Shown here: positions 9,969 to 21,252 of the stretch, piece by piece
Layout: each line of letters opens with the position of its first letter
How positions within the stretch are numbered: position 1 is the first letter of the stretch
From: Vermamoeba vermiformis
Lineage: Eukaryota > Tubulinea > Echinamoebida
Length of the DNA stretch: 64,000 nt
Direction of reading: 5' to 3'
Assembly: GCA_045837725.1 (NCBI GenBank)
Contig: JBEWZL010000227.1
Location: forward strand, 248,001-312,000
Made by a program: the position numbers and the translations under genes
The notes under the pieces: model-generated
What the model was told of the DNA's origin: nothing
Seen by the model: the letters and a program-made list of their open reading frames with translations, nothing else
Databases searched by the model: none

Positions 9969-12900
9969 TTAATCGTCCGATTCCTCGTCCGAGTCGCCAT
10001 AGAATTGGAAGTTGCGCAAGTTTCTGAGTTCGATGTACTCGACAGCACTGTTCCAAGGACTATTATACAAACCAATTAGTCATCTGTGTACCGCGTAGTA
10101 AAGAAAATGTTGAGTACGTACTCGAAGTCTTGGGTTTTGTTTCTACGGCGGTTTCCGTAGTAGCTTCCTTCTTCGTACTCCCAAGCATCGTCATCAGCCT
10201 CAGCAGCCTTCTTGGCCTTATTAGCCAACTTGACCATGACTTCAGTGCCCTCTTGGACCTCCTCAACACGCACAATCTTGCGGGGGTACTTGGAGCTCAA
10301 CTCCAACAAGCGCGTGTAGATGTCAAGAGTCTGCTTGGCAGGCACGTGTTGGTCGCGGATCGTCTTCAACAACGCAGCCATGACGCCGTCAAGAGGTGTC
10401 AAACCAGAGTGGTTCTCTTTGTTCATGACTTGGGTCTTCATGCCAATGTGAACGGTGGCTTCCATCTTGTTGACGAGCTCATTGAAGATCTCCAAGTGTC
10501 CCTTCTTGGCAGACATGTGCAACGGGAAGTCACCAGAGCTGTCGGCAATGGTAGTGGTAGCCGAAGCCTCCAAGAGGATCTTAACGATCTCGACGAAGTT
10601 GTTGTGCGTAGCAATGCTCAATGGCGTAATCTTGAAGTGCTCGCTGACAGAGTCCTTGATTTGTTGATCACAAACTAGAAGTTACGTTAGCATGACACGT
10701 GTCAAAGATTCGCGTGTATAACTTACCCTTCAAGATGATGCCCAAGCATTGAGCGTTACCGCTAGCAGTGACAAAGTGAAGCGCGTTCCAACCTCTTTCT
10801 TTGTCCTTGATGGTGACATCAGCCTTAGCCGCCAACAGCAAAGTCAGACACTCCAAGTATCCGCTCTTTGCTGCCATGTGCAAAGCAGTTTCACCACGCT
10901 TGGTCTTGTTATTGACAATATCGAAGCTCTCCTTTGATGCCAACAAAGTTCTCAACGCCTTAGCGCTGTTTCTGCTTGCGGCATAGTGAATAGGAGTACG
11001 ATCCTCTTCGTCCACAATGACTGTAGTGAAGTAACGATCCTTGTTGAGCTTGACAATGTTGTTCTTCTTCAAGTACTCGTCCCAGATAGGCTCAGCCTCC
11101 CTGCAATGAAAAGGTAAGTTAAGATACGTCATCGTAAGTAGCAAAGTACGTACTTCAACAAGAACTCAATGGAAGCAGGTTGATTGAAGTAAGCGGCGTA
11201 GTGGATGGCAGAGACACGTGGGATCTTGGGTTTTTGAGCCTTAGGTTGCAACTCAAGAGCCCAGTTGACCTTCTTGCCACCGACGTTAAGACCGTGGTAG
11301 TAGTCATCGCTGGCCTTGACCTTTTGTTCTTCTTCCTTTTGCTTGAGCTCGGCCTCGACAGGATCGTACAAACCACCGTGTCTAAGAATGACCTTGGCAG
11401 CATCAATTTTGCCTTGAAAACTGTTAGACAAGGCTAATATAATAATGGAGAATACTTACCGTGGGCAATAGCCAATTCAAAAGCATTGAGGTTGCCGTTG
11501 TTGATCTTGGCACGCAAAAGAGATTCGATCAAAGGCACTTGGACTGCAGCTTCTTCTTTCTTGCCAACACGCTTGGGCTTCTTCTTGTGGTTCTCAGTCG
11601 TCAAGACCTTCTCGACAACGGTCTCAAGACCCTTAGCGTCCTCCAACAGGACAGCGGCTTGCAACAGGTTGTGGCCGTCATCGTTAGGTGCCTTCAACAA
11701 GGTAGCAGGCGACGTCGTGCAAATGAACTTCATCTTGGCGAGTTCATTGGGGTCGTATTGAGATACATCAATGCCGACCAAAGGATTGATAGGGAACTGA
11801 TTGACGAGATTGTAGTTGTTGAGTTGGTAGTTGGTGTTGACCAATGAAGGCTGGTTGCCCTTCTTAGGCTCGGGCAAAGGCGTGTATTGCTTCTTAGCGA
11901 TCTCGATCATCTCGGCAACGCAATCATAGTGCCCGCGCTGAAGAGCGATGTGCAGAGGCGATTGCCCGGTTTCAGTAAGCTTCGAGCAAATGTGCACTTG
12001 TTTAGGTCCATCGCGTTCAATCGTCAGCTTCTTGATGGTCTTAAGATCTCCTTCCCAAGCAGCAGTAAACAACTTGTGATAGTCGTCCTGAAGTTCATCG
12101 GGGTATTGGGTACCTCTCCAGCGGTAAGAATAGTGGAATGTGTCGGGGTCTTCAGTGAACTCGTTGCGTTCGGGGATTGAGTTGTAAGTCAACTCCACTT
12201 CGTTATTGGCTCCTCCAATCTTTTTGGCAGTTTTCTTGCCAAAGGCGAAAGCGCTCTTAACCGCCTTTTTGAAGGTACCTTGCTTGGTGGCGTCTTCTTT
12301 TGGTGGCAATTTGCCCTTAAGAAGATCTTCCGCTCTGCGAATTCTCGTGCTAGCACTAATCATATGCGTTAGCTAATCGATACGCTTCATCGTGAAAAAT
12401 TGTAAGACTTACGCGGCAGGCGGGTGTTGTTTGCGTTGGTCAAAAGCCCACTTGGCAGGGTGTTTAGCAGTGATCTTCATATCTTGCAACTCGTGCGCCT
12501 TGTAGCTTTGCAACACCTTGACGCAGGCAAGAAGATCTTTAAGATCTTTCTTCTGAGTCTCGATTTGTTCCTTGATTCTAGTGATCTCTTCGGCAGGCTT
12601 TGGCTTCTTGTTTTTATTGTGGGTTTTGAGGTAATCCTGTAGCAGATGTGATTAATTAAAACGTTTTCTGATAAATAATTGATAATAATTACCTTCTTCT
12701 GTTGCTCCATGACCCACTTGGTAAACGCGTCTTTAGCATTTTGGATTTTTTCGTCAAGATGCTCAGTGTCAACCACAGCTTCATCGTTGTTTTCCAGTCT
12801 GCGCATGTTCGCTTCAAGATTATGCGACATTCCATCGAGTCTACCGAGAATGATATCCAAAGGCGTGTTGTTGCCGTAAATGTAATCGTGATCGATCTTC

Positions 12901-15900
12901 TTTGAGCACAACTCTTCCATCAGATCCGGATCGCTGACGGATTGAGCGGCAACGTTGATAGGTTGTTGAACATTTTGCATGACATTGCCCCAAACATCGC
13001 GAACGTTTTCGAGTTGGGCATCAGCGTCGTTGACCAACAAGAATTCAGCGGCCTTATGACTGAATTGCAAGGCAATAGTTAGCGGTGATTGCTGGCTCTG
13101 TGACACTTTGTTGACAATTTCTTTCTTGGACTTAGGAGCGGTCTTGTCAATGTGTTCGACAAACAACTCAACAAATTCCACACATTCAGGATTACGGCAT
13201 GCCTGCACCAAGTATTACTAAGAATATTCTAATATGAGGCTATCAAATAAGGTACTTACGTTGTGAAGTGCGTTCTCGTGCTGCAAGTTGAGGTCTTCGA
13301 CTTTAGCACCGTGCTTCAAGAGTAACTTGGCAGCATCAAGGCGCTTGCCAAGAACAGCCAAAGAAAGAATAGGAATGGTGCAAGTAGACAAGCCGTCGTT
13401 GTGGTTTTGATGATTGATGGCAGTGAGTTTGGCTCCGTTAGCAATCAGAATTTCCATGATCGTGGTCCAGCCAAAGTAAACGGCGTAGTGCAATGCAGTC
13501 ATTTTCTGATGAAAGAAAAAAACGTTCATAAGTAAGAGTTTAAATATAGTTAGTTTGAGCTTACGTTATCCCAGTCCTCAAAGTTGACGTCGAACTTCTC
13601 CTCGTCAGGACCTTTAGGCTTCTCTTTGACTTCCTTTTGTTTCTTGAAGAAGCCCTCGCCGTCGCCTTCGTCATCATCTTCGCCATCACCATCTTCGTCG
13701 TCTTCGCCTTCGCCTTCACCGTCTTCATCTTCTTCCATTTTGTCCTCATCTTCTTCGTCTTCACCGTCGCCGTCTTCATCGTCTTCTTCCATTTTATCGG
13801 CCTTCTTCTTGGGTTTGCCCTTCTTGCCTCCAGCAGCGGCGGCAGGTTCGTCTTTCTTTTCGGGCAACTTCTTGCCGTGTTCAACGAGCAAGTTGACAAT
13901 GTCTTCGCGACCGTACTGAGAAGCCAAGTGCAAGGGAGTGCGGCCGTCATTCAAACGCGATGAAATCTTGGCACCAGCGTTCAACAACAACGCAGCGCAC
14001 TCCTTTGCGTTAGCGTAGACAGCAATATGGAGCGGAGTTCTTCCGACCGGATCGCGTGCCTCGACATCGGTACCTTGAGCCAAAATACTACAAAGGACAT
14101 TAATACATGCTAATTAAGTCAGATTGGTCACTTACGCCTTAACGGTGTTGATGTTGTTCGAGTTGACAGCAATGCAAAGCTGTTCGGTGTCAGGTTGGAA
14201 GTAAGTACCCTCAGACCAATCACCTTCAGTGATAGGATGGAAACTGCCAATAGATTGACGACCAGGGTCCAAAGTGATCCACTTAAGGTCACCATCGACG
14301 AAAGGCCAATCGGGATCTGACAAAAAAAAAACATGTTAAAACATCGTGCACAAGACACTTGACACCTCCTTACCTTTTTCGGCTTCAGGGTTAGGAGGAC
14401 AAGAACCGCAGCAATCCTTGACAACTTCTCCGATAGTGCCGAAGAAGCAAGGATGGGTGTGGATCTTCTTGTTAGGGTCGTACCAAGGACTGTTCAAAAT
14501 CAAGTCCTTGCTGTACATCAACTTGCGGATACGCTCAGCGTCCCAACGAGGACCCCAAGGCAAGAACACGCACTGAGAGACGATTAGCGATAAGAGTTAG
14601 ACTATGCAATTACTTACGGAATAGTCGGAGGCGTTAGCACCACCCTCTTGCTCCATACGCTCCTTTTGCCAAGCATCGCTCTCGAATTGGCGATTGAGTC
14701 TTCGCCAGTATTCACCCTATCAAATAAAATATCAAAACCAATTCGAAGGTGTCATGTTGACACGTGTCATTCACTTACACGCAACTCGAAGCGACCGGGA
14801 CGCAACTTCTCCAAACGCTGTTGTTCCTTAAATCTAGTACGAGCCTCGGGAGTAGAAAGCTTCTCCAAGAGCAACAACTTGGCCAAGCCGTTGACATTCT
14901 CGAACTTTCGCTCGAAGATCTGAGGGTTGACGCGACCTCTGTTCAACGAGGGAACGGCGACGCAAAAACCACTAGAAAGTCAAACTTATGAGCTCACAAT
15001 GCTACAAACAATTGCTAGGCGTGCTTACCGCTCGCTGTATTTGGCCAAACGCATTTCGTAGGAAGGACTGCGTCTGCTCATATCAACAGTATTGATGCGA
15101 CGAACAATGGCACGGTGAGCACGAGGCACCATCATGACGTTCTTGCCGTTGTAACCAATAGCGCAGCAATCAACATCAAAGCCCTAGGTAATGATTAGCA
15201 TTGGGCCTTCAGAGGATCAGATCCGCGGCCTACCATCAAAATTTCAGCAGGAGACTTGTAGAGACGAAGGACGATTTGAACGTGTCTGTAAGGGTATCTG
15301 CTAACAAGGGTGATGGCGTGCTTGCTTCTAAAAGCGATTGACTCGTACGGATTCGTATCCGAGATCGTTTGGAAGACTTGCTCCAACTTCTTGGTACCCT
15401 CTGCGATTGTAGTTAGCATTTGATTAATCAATTCAGTCGCCTTACCTTCTTCGTCCAAACCATAGATAAAGATATCAATGTCAGAGCTCTTGTAAGCAAC
15501 GTTGTGGTAGTAGTGGCGGATGCCAGCGTTTGACGAGGCGTACTTGGCAGGAACAGGGAGTAAGCAAGCCAAAACGGAACCTGCGTAGTAAACGTTGTTT
15601 TAGTGGGTGCTATGATGGTCAAGACAGAACTAATACCTCCAGCCACAAAGACGTTATTCCAATCCAGATCACGAAGTAAACCTTCAGTGAAGACATTGAA
15701 GCAGCGGTTGAACTCCTTTCTGTCATTGATAGCAAGGTGACCAACAGGAGGTTTATCAGAAGCGAAGACCTTGGGCTCTTGTTCCTGCAATTTAAAGTTT
15801 AGACTTTGCACAAATTTTGCTTGCCAGAAAATTAAAGCGCCACACCAAGAATATAAACAGGATATTGTTTGATAATATTTGTCAAGATAAAAGGGCTTTG

Positions 15901-16409
15901 AAACGACAAATAGAAGATGAGTTTTCTCGTGAACCGTCACTTCCCGCCCAAAATAATTAATTTAGAGGAAATCAGAGGAAATATTTTACAACATCGCCAC
16001 GGCTGTCTATTTAAGCTTGAACTTACTTCTTCAGGGGACAACTGCTCGATTTTAAAAACATCTTCATTTTCGTGTGCGGCAATCAAAAGTAGGTTAGGAT
16101 CGGACAATAAATCATTGTCTCTGTCTTGCGCAAAAAGCTCTCGATACCTAAGAGTTGATTGTGTTAGTAATGTAGTATTTAAAGCAATTTTTTGCGAATT
16201 TTTTACTTGTTCTCTTCGGCTGTAATTTCGAACTGAAGTTGCTCTTTGGATTCAAAGTCGGTTAGACCTTTGTATCGAGCCACGTAGTCTTGGATATTCT
16301 TGAAGACAGGGAAGTTGAGTACCCTGGCCTTCTTAGGTTGAGGAGCGTCCACTTTCATGGGCACGACGGCCTGCTCCTCTTCATCAGCGCGCTTTCTCTT
16401 AGGAGGCAT
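9969..16409 (-). CDS. Ankyrin-repeat protein with N-terminal nucleotidyltransferase-like domain
   Basis: A long gene of about 15 exons from MPPKRKRADEEEQ (nuclear-localisation-like) at 16409 to a stop at 9969-9971. Near residue 150, spliced exons read FVAGGSVLACLLP, and about 30 residues later SSDIDIFIYGL. A glycine-serine loop followed by DxD is the active-site signature of Pol-beta-superfamily nucleotidyltransferases. A conserved region with Cys/His residues follows (HPCFFGTIGEVVKDCCGSCPP). Then come ankyrin repeats (GRTPLHIAVYANAKECAALLL), a very acidic Glu/Asp stretch (about 13800-13650), and more ankyrin repeats to the C-terminus, which is acidic (DSDEESDD). Proteins pairing this fold with ankyrin repeats occur in fungi and protists but are uncharacterised. 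Introns contain two palindromes (10693, 14758). Catalysis is unproven. Confidence 0.75.
10693..10704. promoter_or_regulatory. TGACACGTGTCA palindrome, copy 5 (intronic)
   Basis: Perfect palindrome about 20 nt downstream of a GTAAGT donor, in a roughly 55-nt intron of the ankyrin/nucleotidyltransferase-like gene. Confidence 0.75.
14758..14769. promoter_or_regulatory. TGACACGTGTCA palindrome, copy 6 (intronic)
   Basis: Perfect palindrome about 8 nt inside the GTAAGTG donor of an intron of the ankyrin/nucleotidyltransferase-like gene. It is followed by an extra half-site (CAACATGACA). Confidence 0.75.
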
Positions 16410-16605
16410 TGTGTTGATTGCTAAACGAGACAGATAAGAATGAGGCGAGGCAGACCGACAAAAGATTGCTTGATGATCACGTGGGGCTCCCTGATATTTT
16501 CCCTATTTTGTGGGATTGCGCAGAACTTACCTCGACACTTGACACTTCTTCACATTATTAATAGATATTAGATATTTATATACATAACATGATCCTCTCA
16601 CGGGA

Positions 16606-19263
16606 TTACAAGTCATCGGTAATACGTTCAGCCGTCAATTTCGCTGACAACAGGACCAAAGGTAAACCAGATCCGGGATGCGTAGATGCTCCAGCGAAGT
16701 ACAAATTATCAATGCTATCGTGTTTGTTTCTAGGGCGCAGATAGCCGACTTGCATAAAGTTGTGACTAAGACCGAAAGTGGCTCCCTTTTCCAAGTTGTA
16801 ATCGCGTTGCCAATCGAGCGGTGTGTGTGACACTTCGTTGGTAATATGAGACTCAATATTGTCGCCAATCAACTTATTCAATCGCTCAATAACATACGCA
16901 CGAGCCTTATTAAAACGATTTGTGAGTTGTGGTACCCGGGTCCCAACTGTGCATGATTTTTAGTCCTTACCTTTTGTCTAGTCTCCTCCCACTTCTTCGG
17001 GTTAATGTTGTTAGTCAAGTGGCCCACGGGTACTAAGACCATCAAGGAGTCTCGTCCTTCAGGCGCGACAGTCGGATCTGATCTCTTGGGTGCGTTCACG
17101 TAGAAGCTAGGCTCCTCGGGCAAAGTGTGGTCTTCAAAGATTTGGTCGTAGCTCTTCTTGTAATCGCCGTTAAGGAAGATATTGTGGTGACGGATCTTGT
17201 CGTAGATCTTGTCACAGGCCCAGTAAAACATGATAGTGGAGCTCGTGTAAGCCATCTTGTCGACCTTAGGAGCTTGAGGATCGTTCTTCAGCATGTATTT
17301 GTAGACCCAACTATCGCAAATGTCAGTACGGGACAAACACCAGTGGAAAAAACTTACGGCAAGTCAGCGTTAGCCACGACAATGTCAGGGTTGTTGAGGC
17401 GAGTGCCGTCTTTGAAAGTCAACAACTCAACCTTCTTAGTACTGGCGTTGGTCTCGATTTGATCAACCTCCTTGTTAAACTCGTACTTGACGCCGAGTTC
17501 CTTGCCAATGTCATACAGCGTTTGCGCTATTTGATACATGCCACCTTTAGGGTACCTGCAATCATCTCGTTAGATGCTAATCCTCGCTTTGATGCTACCA
17601 ATTGCTTACCAGACACCATCTGAGTACTCAGTGTATTGAAGAAGAGAATAAGTTGCCATAGCCTTATACGGGGACAAGCCCAAGTACATGTTTTGGAAGG
17701 AGAATGCTTGACGCAACTTCTCGTTTGAGAAGAATTTACTGACGTAGTCGTAGAAGTTGTTGAAGACTTTCATGCGAAGCAACAATGGCAACTTGAAGGG
17801 GTTGAAGTAGGCCAAAAAGTGCTTGAAATTTCTGCCGACGACGTGCATGACAGACCACGAGAAGTGGAAGTGTCCTTCTTTCAAGAATTGCAAGAAGTTC
17901 CTATTTATCGACATTACCTTCTATTGCACGATAGTATAGCTATTAAACGTACTCGTAGCTTCCAGGCTCAAGTTGTTCGAGGGTTAATTTCATCTTGTTC
18001 ATGTCGTTCGAAATGATGACAGTTTCGTTATCCTCGAAGTGAACTCCGTAAATAGGATCGCATCTGATAAGTTCCATGTAGTCCTATAAGATTTCGTTAA
18101 CAACTTTGACTACATTAGATGCCCAGATCTTACGTTAATATTGCGACCGAGATCTTTGTAAGTTTGAGCAAAGAATTGAGGCATAAGCATCAATGAAGGA
18201 CCAACGTCGAAGCGATGGCCGTCCTTTCTAATGATATCCAAGCGACCGCCTATTGCGTAGAAGTTTAGAAGCGGAACGGGGAAATCAACAAATGTGAGTG
18301 GTCGCGTGACTTACCGACGTGATCTTTCTTCTCGTAGACAGTGACGTTGAATCCAAACTTAGCCAATCTGGCGGCAATGGCAAGTCCTCCAATGCCAGCA
18401 CCAATAACGCTGACTTTTCGCTTGCGGGTGAGTTCAGGATTAGCTGCGAGTTTGATCTTCGTGTTCAAGTGTCCCCACAGCAGATCGAAGTTGAGTTCGA
18501 CTAAGTAGATGCCTTGAACAATAACGATGTTGGTGATAGCGAAGAACACGGCTTCTTCGATCGGCAAAGTGTTGAACAGCTTGATCCCGGTAGAAGTTCG
18601 CTCGGTGATTGACCAAGTGCCAGCGTTGATGGCGATACCATCAGTGATCCAGTAGAATAAAGTAGGAATAGTTGTAGCAAGCGCAAGTCTTCCCAAAGCC
18701 TTCGACTTCAAGATCTGGCGCATTCCAAGAATAACTTGAATGCTGATAAATGCCAAATAATAGACCACAATGGTTTTGAGGTAGAAGTAGTTCTGGTTGG
18801 AAGTGTTCAACATTACGGCGATGGTAGCCATAACAGCAGCCAAACCAATCTTGTTCGAGAGACCTTTGCCCATCCGGAAACCGCTCTTTCCTTTGGAGAA
18901 TTTCGCGACTTCGTCTTCTTGAATAGACTCGACTTGATGAGGAGTCATAACAGCAAAGTACACCAATGACGTAATCAGCGTTTGAATGCCAAAGAAAAAG
19001 TATTCTTCGTAGGGTACATCCAGAAAAGTTCCAATGACTGGCTTTGATGAGTAGCCCCAGACGCCATTACGTACTAAATATACGTCCCAAGGTGTTGCTG
19101 CTGCGTAGACTACGGCCAATAAGACAGACAACGTAGCCAATCTGATGTAAGTAAATCCACCTCGCGCGGATGCTGCTACACCAGCAATGATGAGCGCTGG
19201 AATAGTAAATATGAGATGGAATCGAGCGTATGTCAACTCGAATGAATTATTTAGTTCGTTCAT
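16606..19263 (-). CDS. Bifunctional lycopene cyclase / phytoene desaturase (CrtY-CrtI fusion)
   Basis: Seven exons (19263-18315, 18249-18134, 18084-17949, 17900-17610, 17555-17358, 17310-16971, 16906-16606) join in frame to 776 residues. Residues 1 to about 275 are a multi-pass fungal/archaeal-type lycopene cyclase with both characteristic motifs, PYEEYFFFGIQT and LPIEEAVFFAITN, so both half-cyclase repeats are present. From about residue 282 a FAD-binding phytoene desaturase begins (VSVIGAGIGGLAIAARLAKF) and runs to the CrtI C-terminal signature (NLYFAGASTHPGSGLPLVL). Known chemistry: CrtI dehydrogenates phytoene to lycopene, which the cyclase converts to beta-carotene. Exon 1 spans the domain border, so the fusion is within one exon and not a splicing artefact. 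The phytoene synthase lies head to head 388 bp away. Confidence 0.9.
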
Positions 19264-19651
19264 TGTTGGACGTAAAAATTAATTATAAACAAAAAAGTCT
19301 AAAATTTTTTCGCTCTTATTGTCGCAATTCGGATATTTTAACACGTGTAAGCACCTCAGCGCTCGCGACGTAGCTCCTTTTGACTACTTTAGTCCGATTC
19401 ACCGCTGCCATTTGTGAATATTTTGTGCAAATAAGTCAGATCCAAATAAAATTTCGTTAATTTTAGACTTTCTGCGGCAATGTTAAATTAATCATGTGGT
19501 TGGCTTGCTGAGCGGAAGACTAACCTCCAAGATTTCCCGCTGTCAAAGCCAACTATGGTAATGTCGCTGCAGAACGTTTCCGAGCGCGACGAGCAAATAA
19601 AAATTTTTTTCGATCCGGCCAAGTTAGTTTAAACCATTATTTTCGCCGAGA
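19264..19651. promoter_or_regulatory. Shared divergent promoter of the carotenoid genes
   Basis: The 388 bp between the two start codons must hold the control regions of both carotenoid genes. An 8-bp palindrome ACACGTGT (G-box/E-box core CACGTG) sits at 19341-19348, nearer the cyclase-desaturase start. This is the same core as the 12-bp palindrome repeated elsewhere in the window, though the flanks differ (TTA and AAG). Co-regulation of the pair is inferred from the arrangement. Confidence 0.5.
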
Positions 19652-20785
19652 ATGAACGCAACGCCTTCTGTATTAATATCTAACCACTTTACGAGTACGC
19701 CAAAAGCGGACGCCAAAGTGGATTCGGATCTGATCATAAAGAAAGCCAGCAAAAGTTTCCACTTTGCTTCACTGCTTTTGCCAGAGCGGATTCGACCTGA
19801 CATCACCGATTTGTACGCCTTCATGCGTTACTTGGACGATCTTATTGACGAAGACGAGCTCAGCATCGAAGAAAAGCGCTACGTGGTCGATCAGTTTTGT
19901 CCGCTCGTACCAAAGGATGCGCAACGAAAGCCGTACGAACTGAACAAAGATATTATGAACAAATTCAACGCATTGCAGAAAAAATATGGATTTGGCAACG
20001 AGATCCTCATGCTCTTCGTTGAAGGCTTGTATTGGGATCTTGAAAACAAGGAGTATAATTCTCAACAAGATCTCGTTCAGTATTGCATTAGAGTGGCTGG
20101 TACCGTTGGATTGTTCTTATGTTATATTATGGGGCGTAAGGACGAATATACGCTGTATTACGCGTGTTGCTTAGGTAAGCCCGATTTCAGATGTGACAAC
20201 GAAGAAAATTTGATTTGATTGCTGAATATTGTAGGAATTGCTATGCAACTTACGAATATTGCTCGCGACGTTGGAGAGGATCTTGACCGCAACCGAGTCT
20301 ATTTGCCGCGTGAATGGCTCTCAGCAGATTTGAAGCAAAAGTTCAGCCGATCAACCAAGTTAAACATTGCAGAGCTGTCGAACAGTGATCGAGAAAGCTT
20401 TGCCGATGCAACCTATCGTTTGTTATCGTTAGCAGACTGTTATTATACTGTTGCTGGTGTCGGAATCGATATGCTGCCTCAAGATTGCAGAACTTCGATC
20501 AGGACTGCCTCGAAAGTGTATCAAGAGATAGGCAACGAAGTACGAAAAAATAATTATAATTCGCTCGATCAACGCGCTTACGTGGCATTTTGGAAGAAGA
20601 TCTGGCTGTTTTTGCAAATCGTGCTCATCTCGTACATAATGTTTTCCTTGTTGGGCTACGTGACGTTAGACGATATTAACGACATCAATCCGAAGACTTT
20701 TGCTCTTATTGACAAGCCTGCAGTGCAAGAAACGGTTAGAATGGTCATGTTTGGTGCGCGACCTCCCACAGGCAAAGTGATGTAA
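19652..20785 (+). CDS. Phytoene synthase
   Basis: Two exons (19652-20174 and 20235-20785) splice in frame to 357 residues of the trans-isoprenyl diphosphate synthase fold. Both aspartate-rich motifs are visible: RYLDDLIDED near residue 60 and LTNIARDVGEDLDRNRVYLP near residue 185, the latter just after the intron. The family condenses two geranylgeranyl diphosphates to phytoene, the first committed carotenoid step. A hydrophobic segment near the C-terminus (IWLFLQIVLISYIMFSLLGY) suggests membrane association, where the partner desaturase/cyclase also acts. There is no N-terminal cyclase domain, unlike the fungal bifunctional enzyme; the cyclase is fused to the desaturase across the shared promoter. 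Confidence 0.92.
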
Positions 20786-21252
20786 TTGTAACGCTTGAAT
20801 AATACAATAAACGATGTAAATATTAGATAGTAATTTGCGTAGTATTATACCATCATGTTCTGCGATAAAATAGAAAGCAGAAAGCGTGTTTCCGTTGCAA
20901 CAACGGATTCGAGATTATCTTGGCTTGTTTAACTCAAATAATTACCTAATTATTATGGCCATCAAAGACACGTGCCCAAATTATTTTACCGTGAACGACT
21001 GCCTTTCAGCTCGATCTTCGTTTTTGGCGGGATTTGACCGGTGCCCAAGCCGAGTTCCGCACCAACGTATAGCAAAAGAGAATAACGCGCTTAGGTGAAG
21101 TTATTAATCAATCATATTGCCAGCGTGTTGGGGTCCGTTTCAATTTTCAAATAAAAATCAAACAAGAAGGCGAAATTTGATAACTTTATTCTTCAGCTTA
21201 TTCGCCTGTGATCGACCACATTAGAGCTTGATATTAATATTAAATAATCAAG
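20786..21252. other. Intergenic gap between phytoene synthase and Rab gene
   Basis: AT-rich with an AATAAA-like signal just after the synthase stop (about 20809). A short open stretch at 20886-21098 has no recognisable similarity and is probably not coding. The last part is presumably the Rab promoter. Confidence 0.4.

Noticed and set aside
10130-12180. Long plus-strand open frames
   Set aside because: Shadows of minus-strand ankyrin exons, which show clear repeats and spliced junctions.
13584-13963. Plus-strand Ser/Pro-rich open frames
   Set aside because: They are the complement of the acidic GAA/GAT-rich segment of the minus-strand ankyrin gene.
9969-16409. Giant-virus insertion, because ankyrin/nucleotidyltransferase-like genes occur there
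   Set aside because: The gene has about 14 spliceosomal introns and host-type neighbours.
19341-19348. Counting the carotenoid-promoter ACACGTGT as a full palindrome copy
   Set aside because: Only the central 8 bp match; the outer TG and CA are missing.
20886-21098. Short gene after the phytoene synthase
   Set aside because: No similarity, no conserved motif and a composition like the surrounding non-coding sequence.
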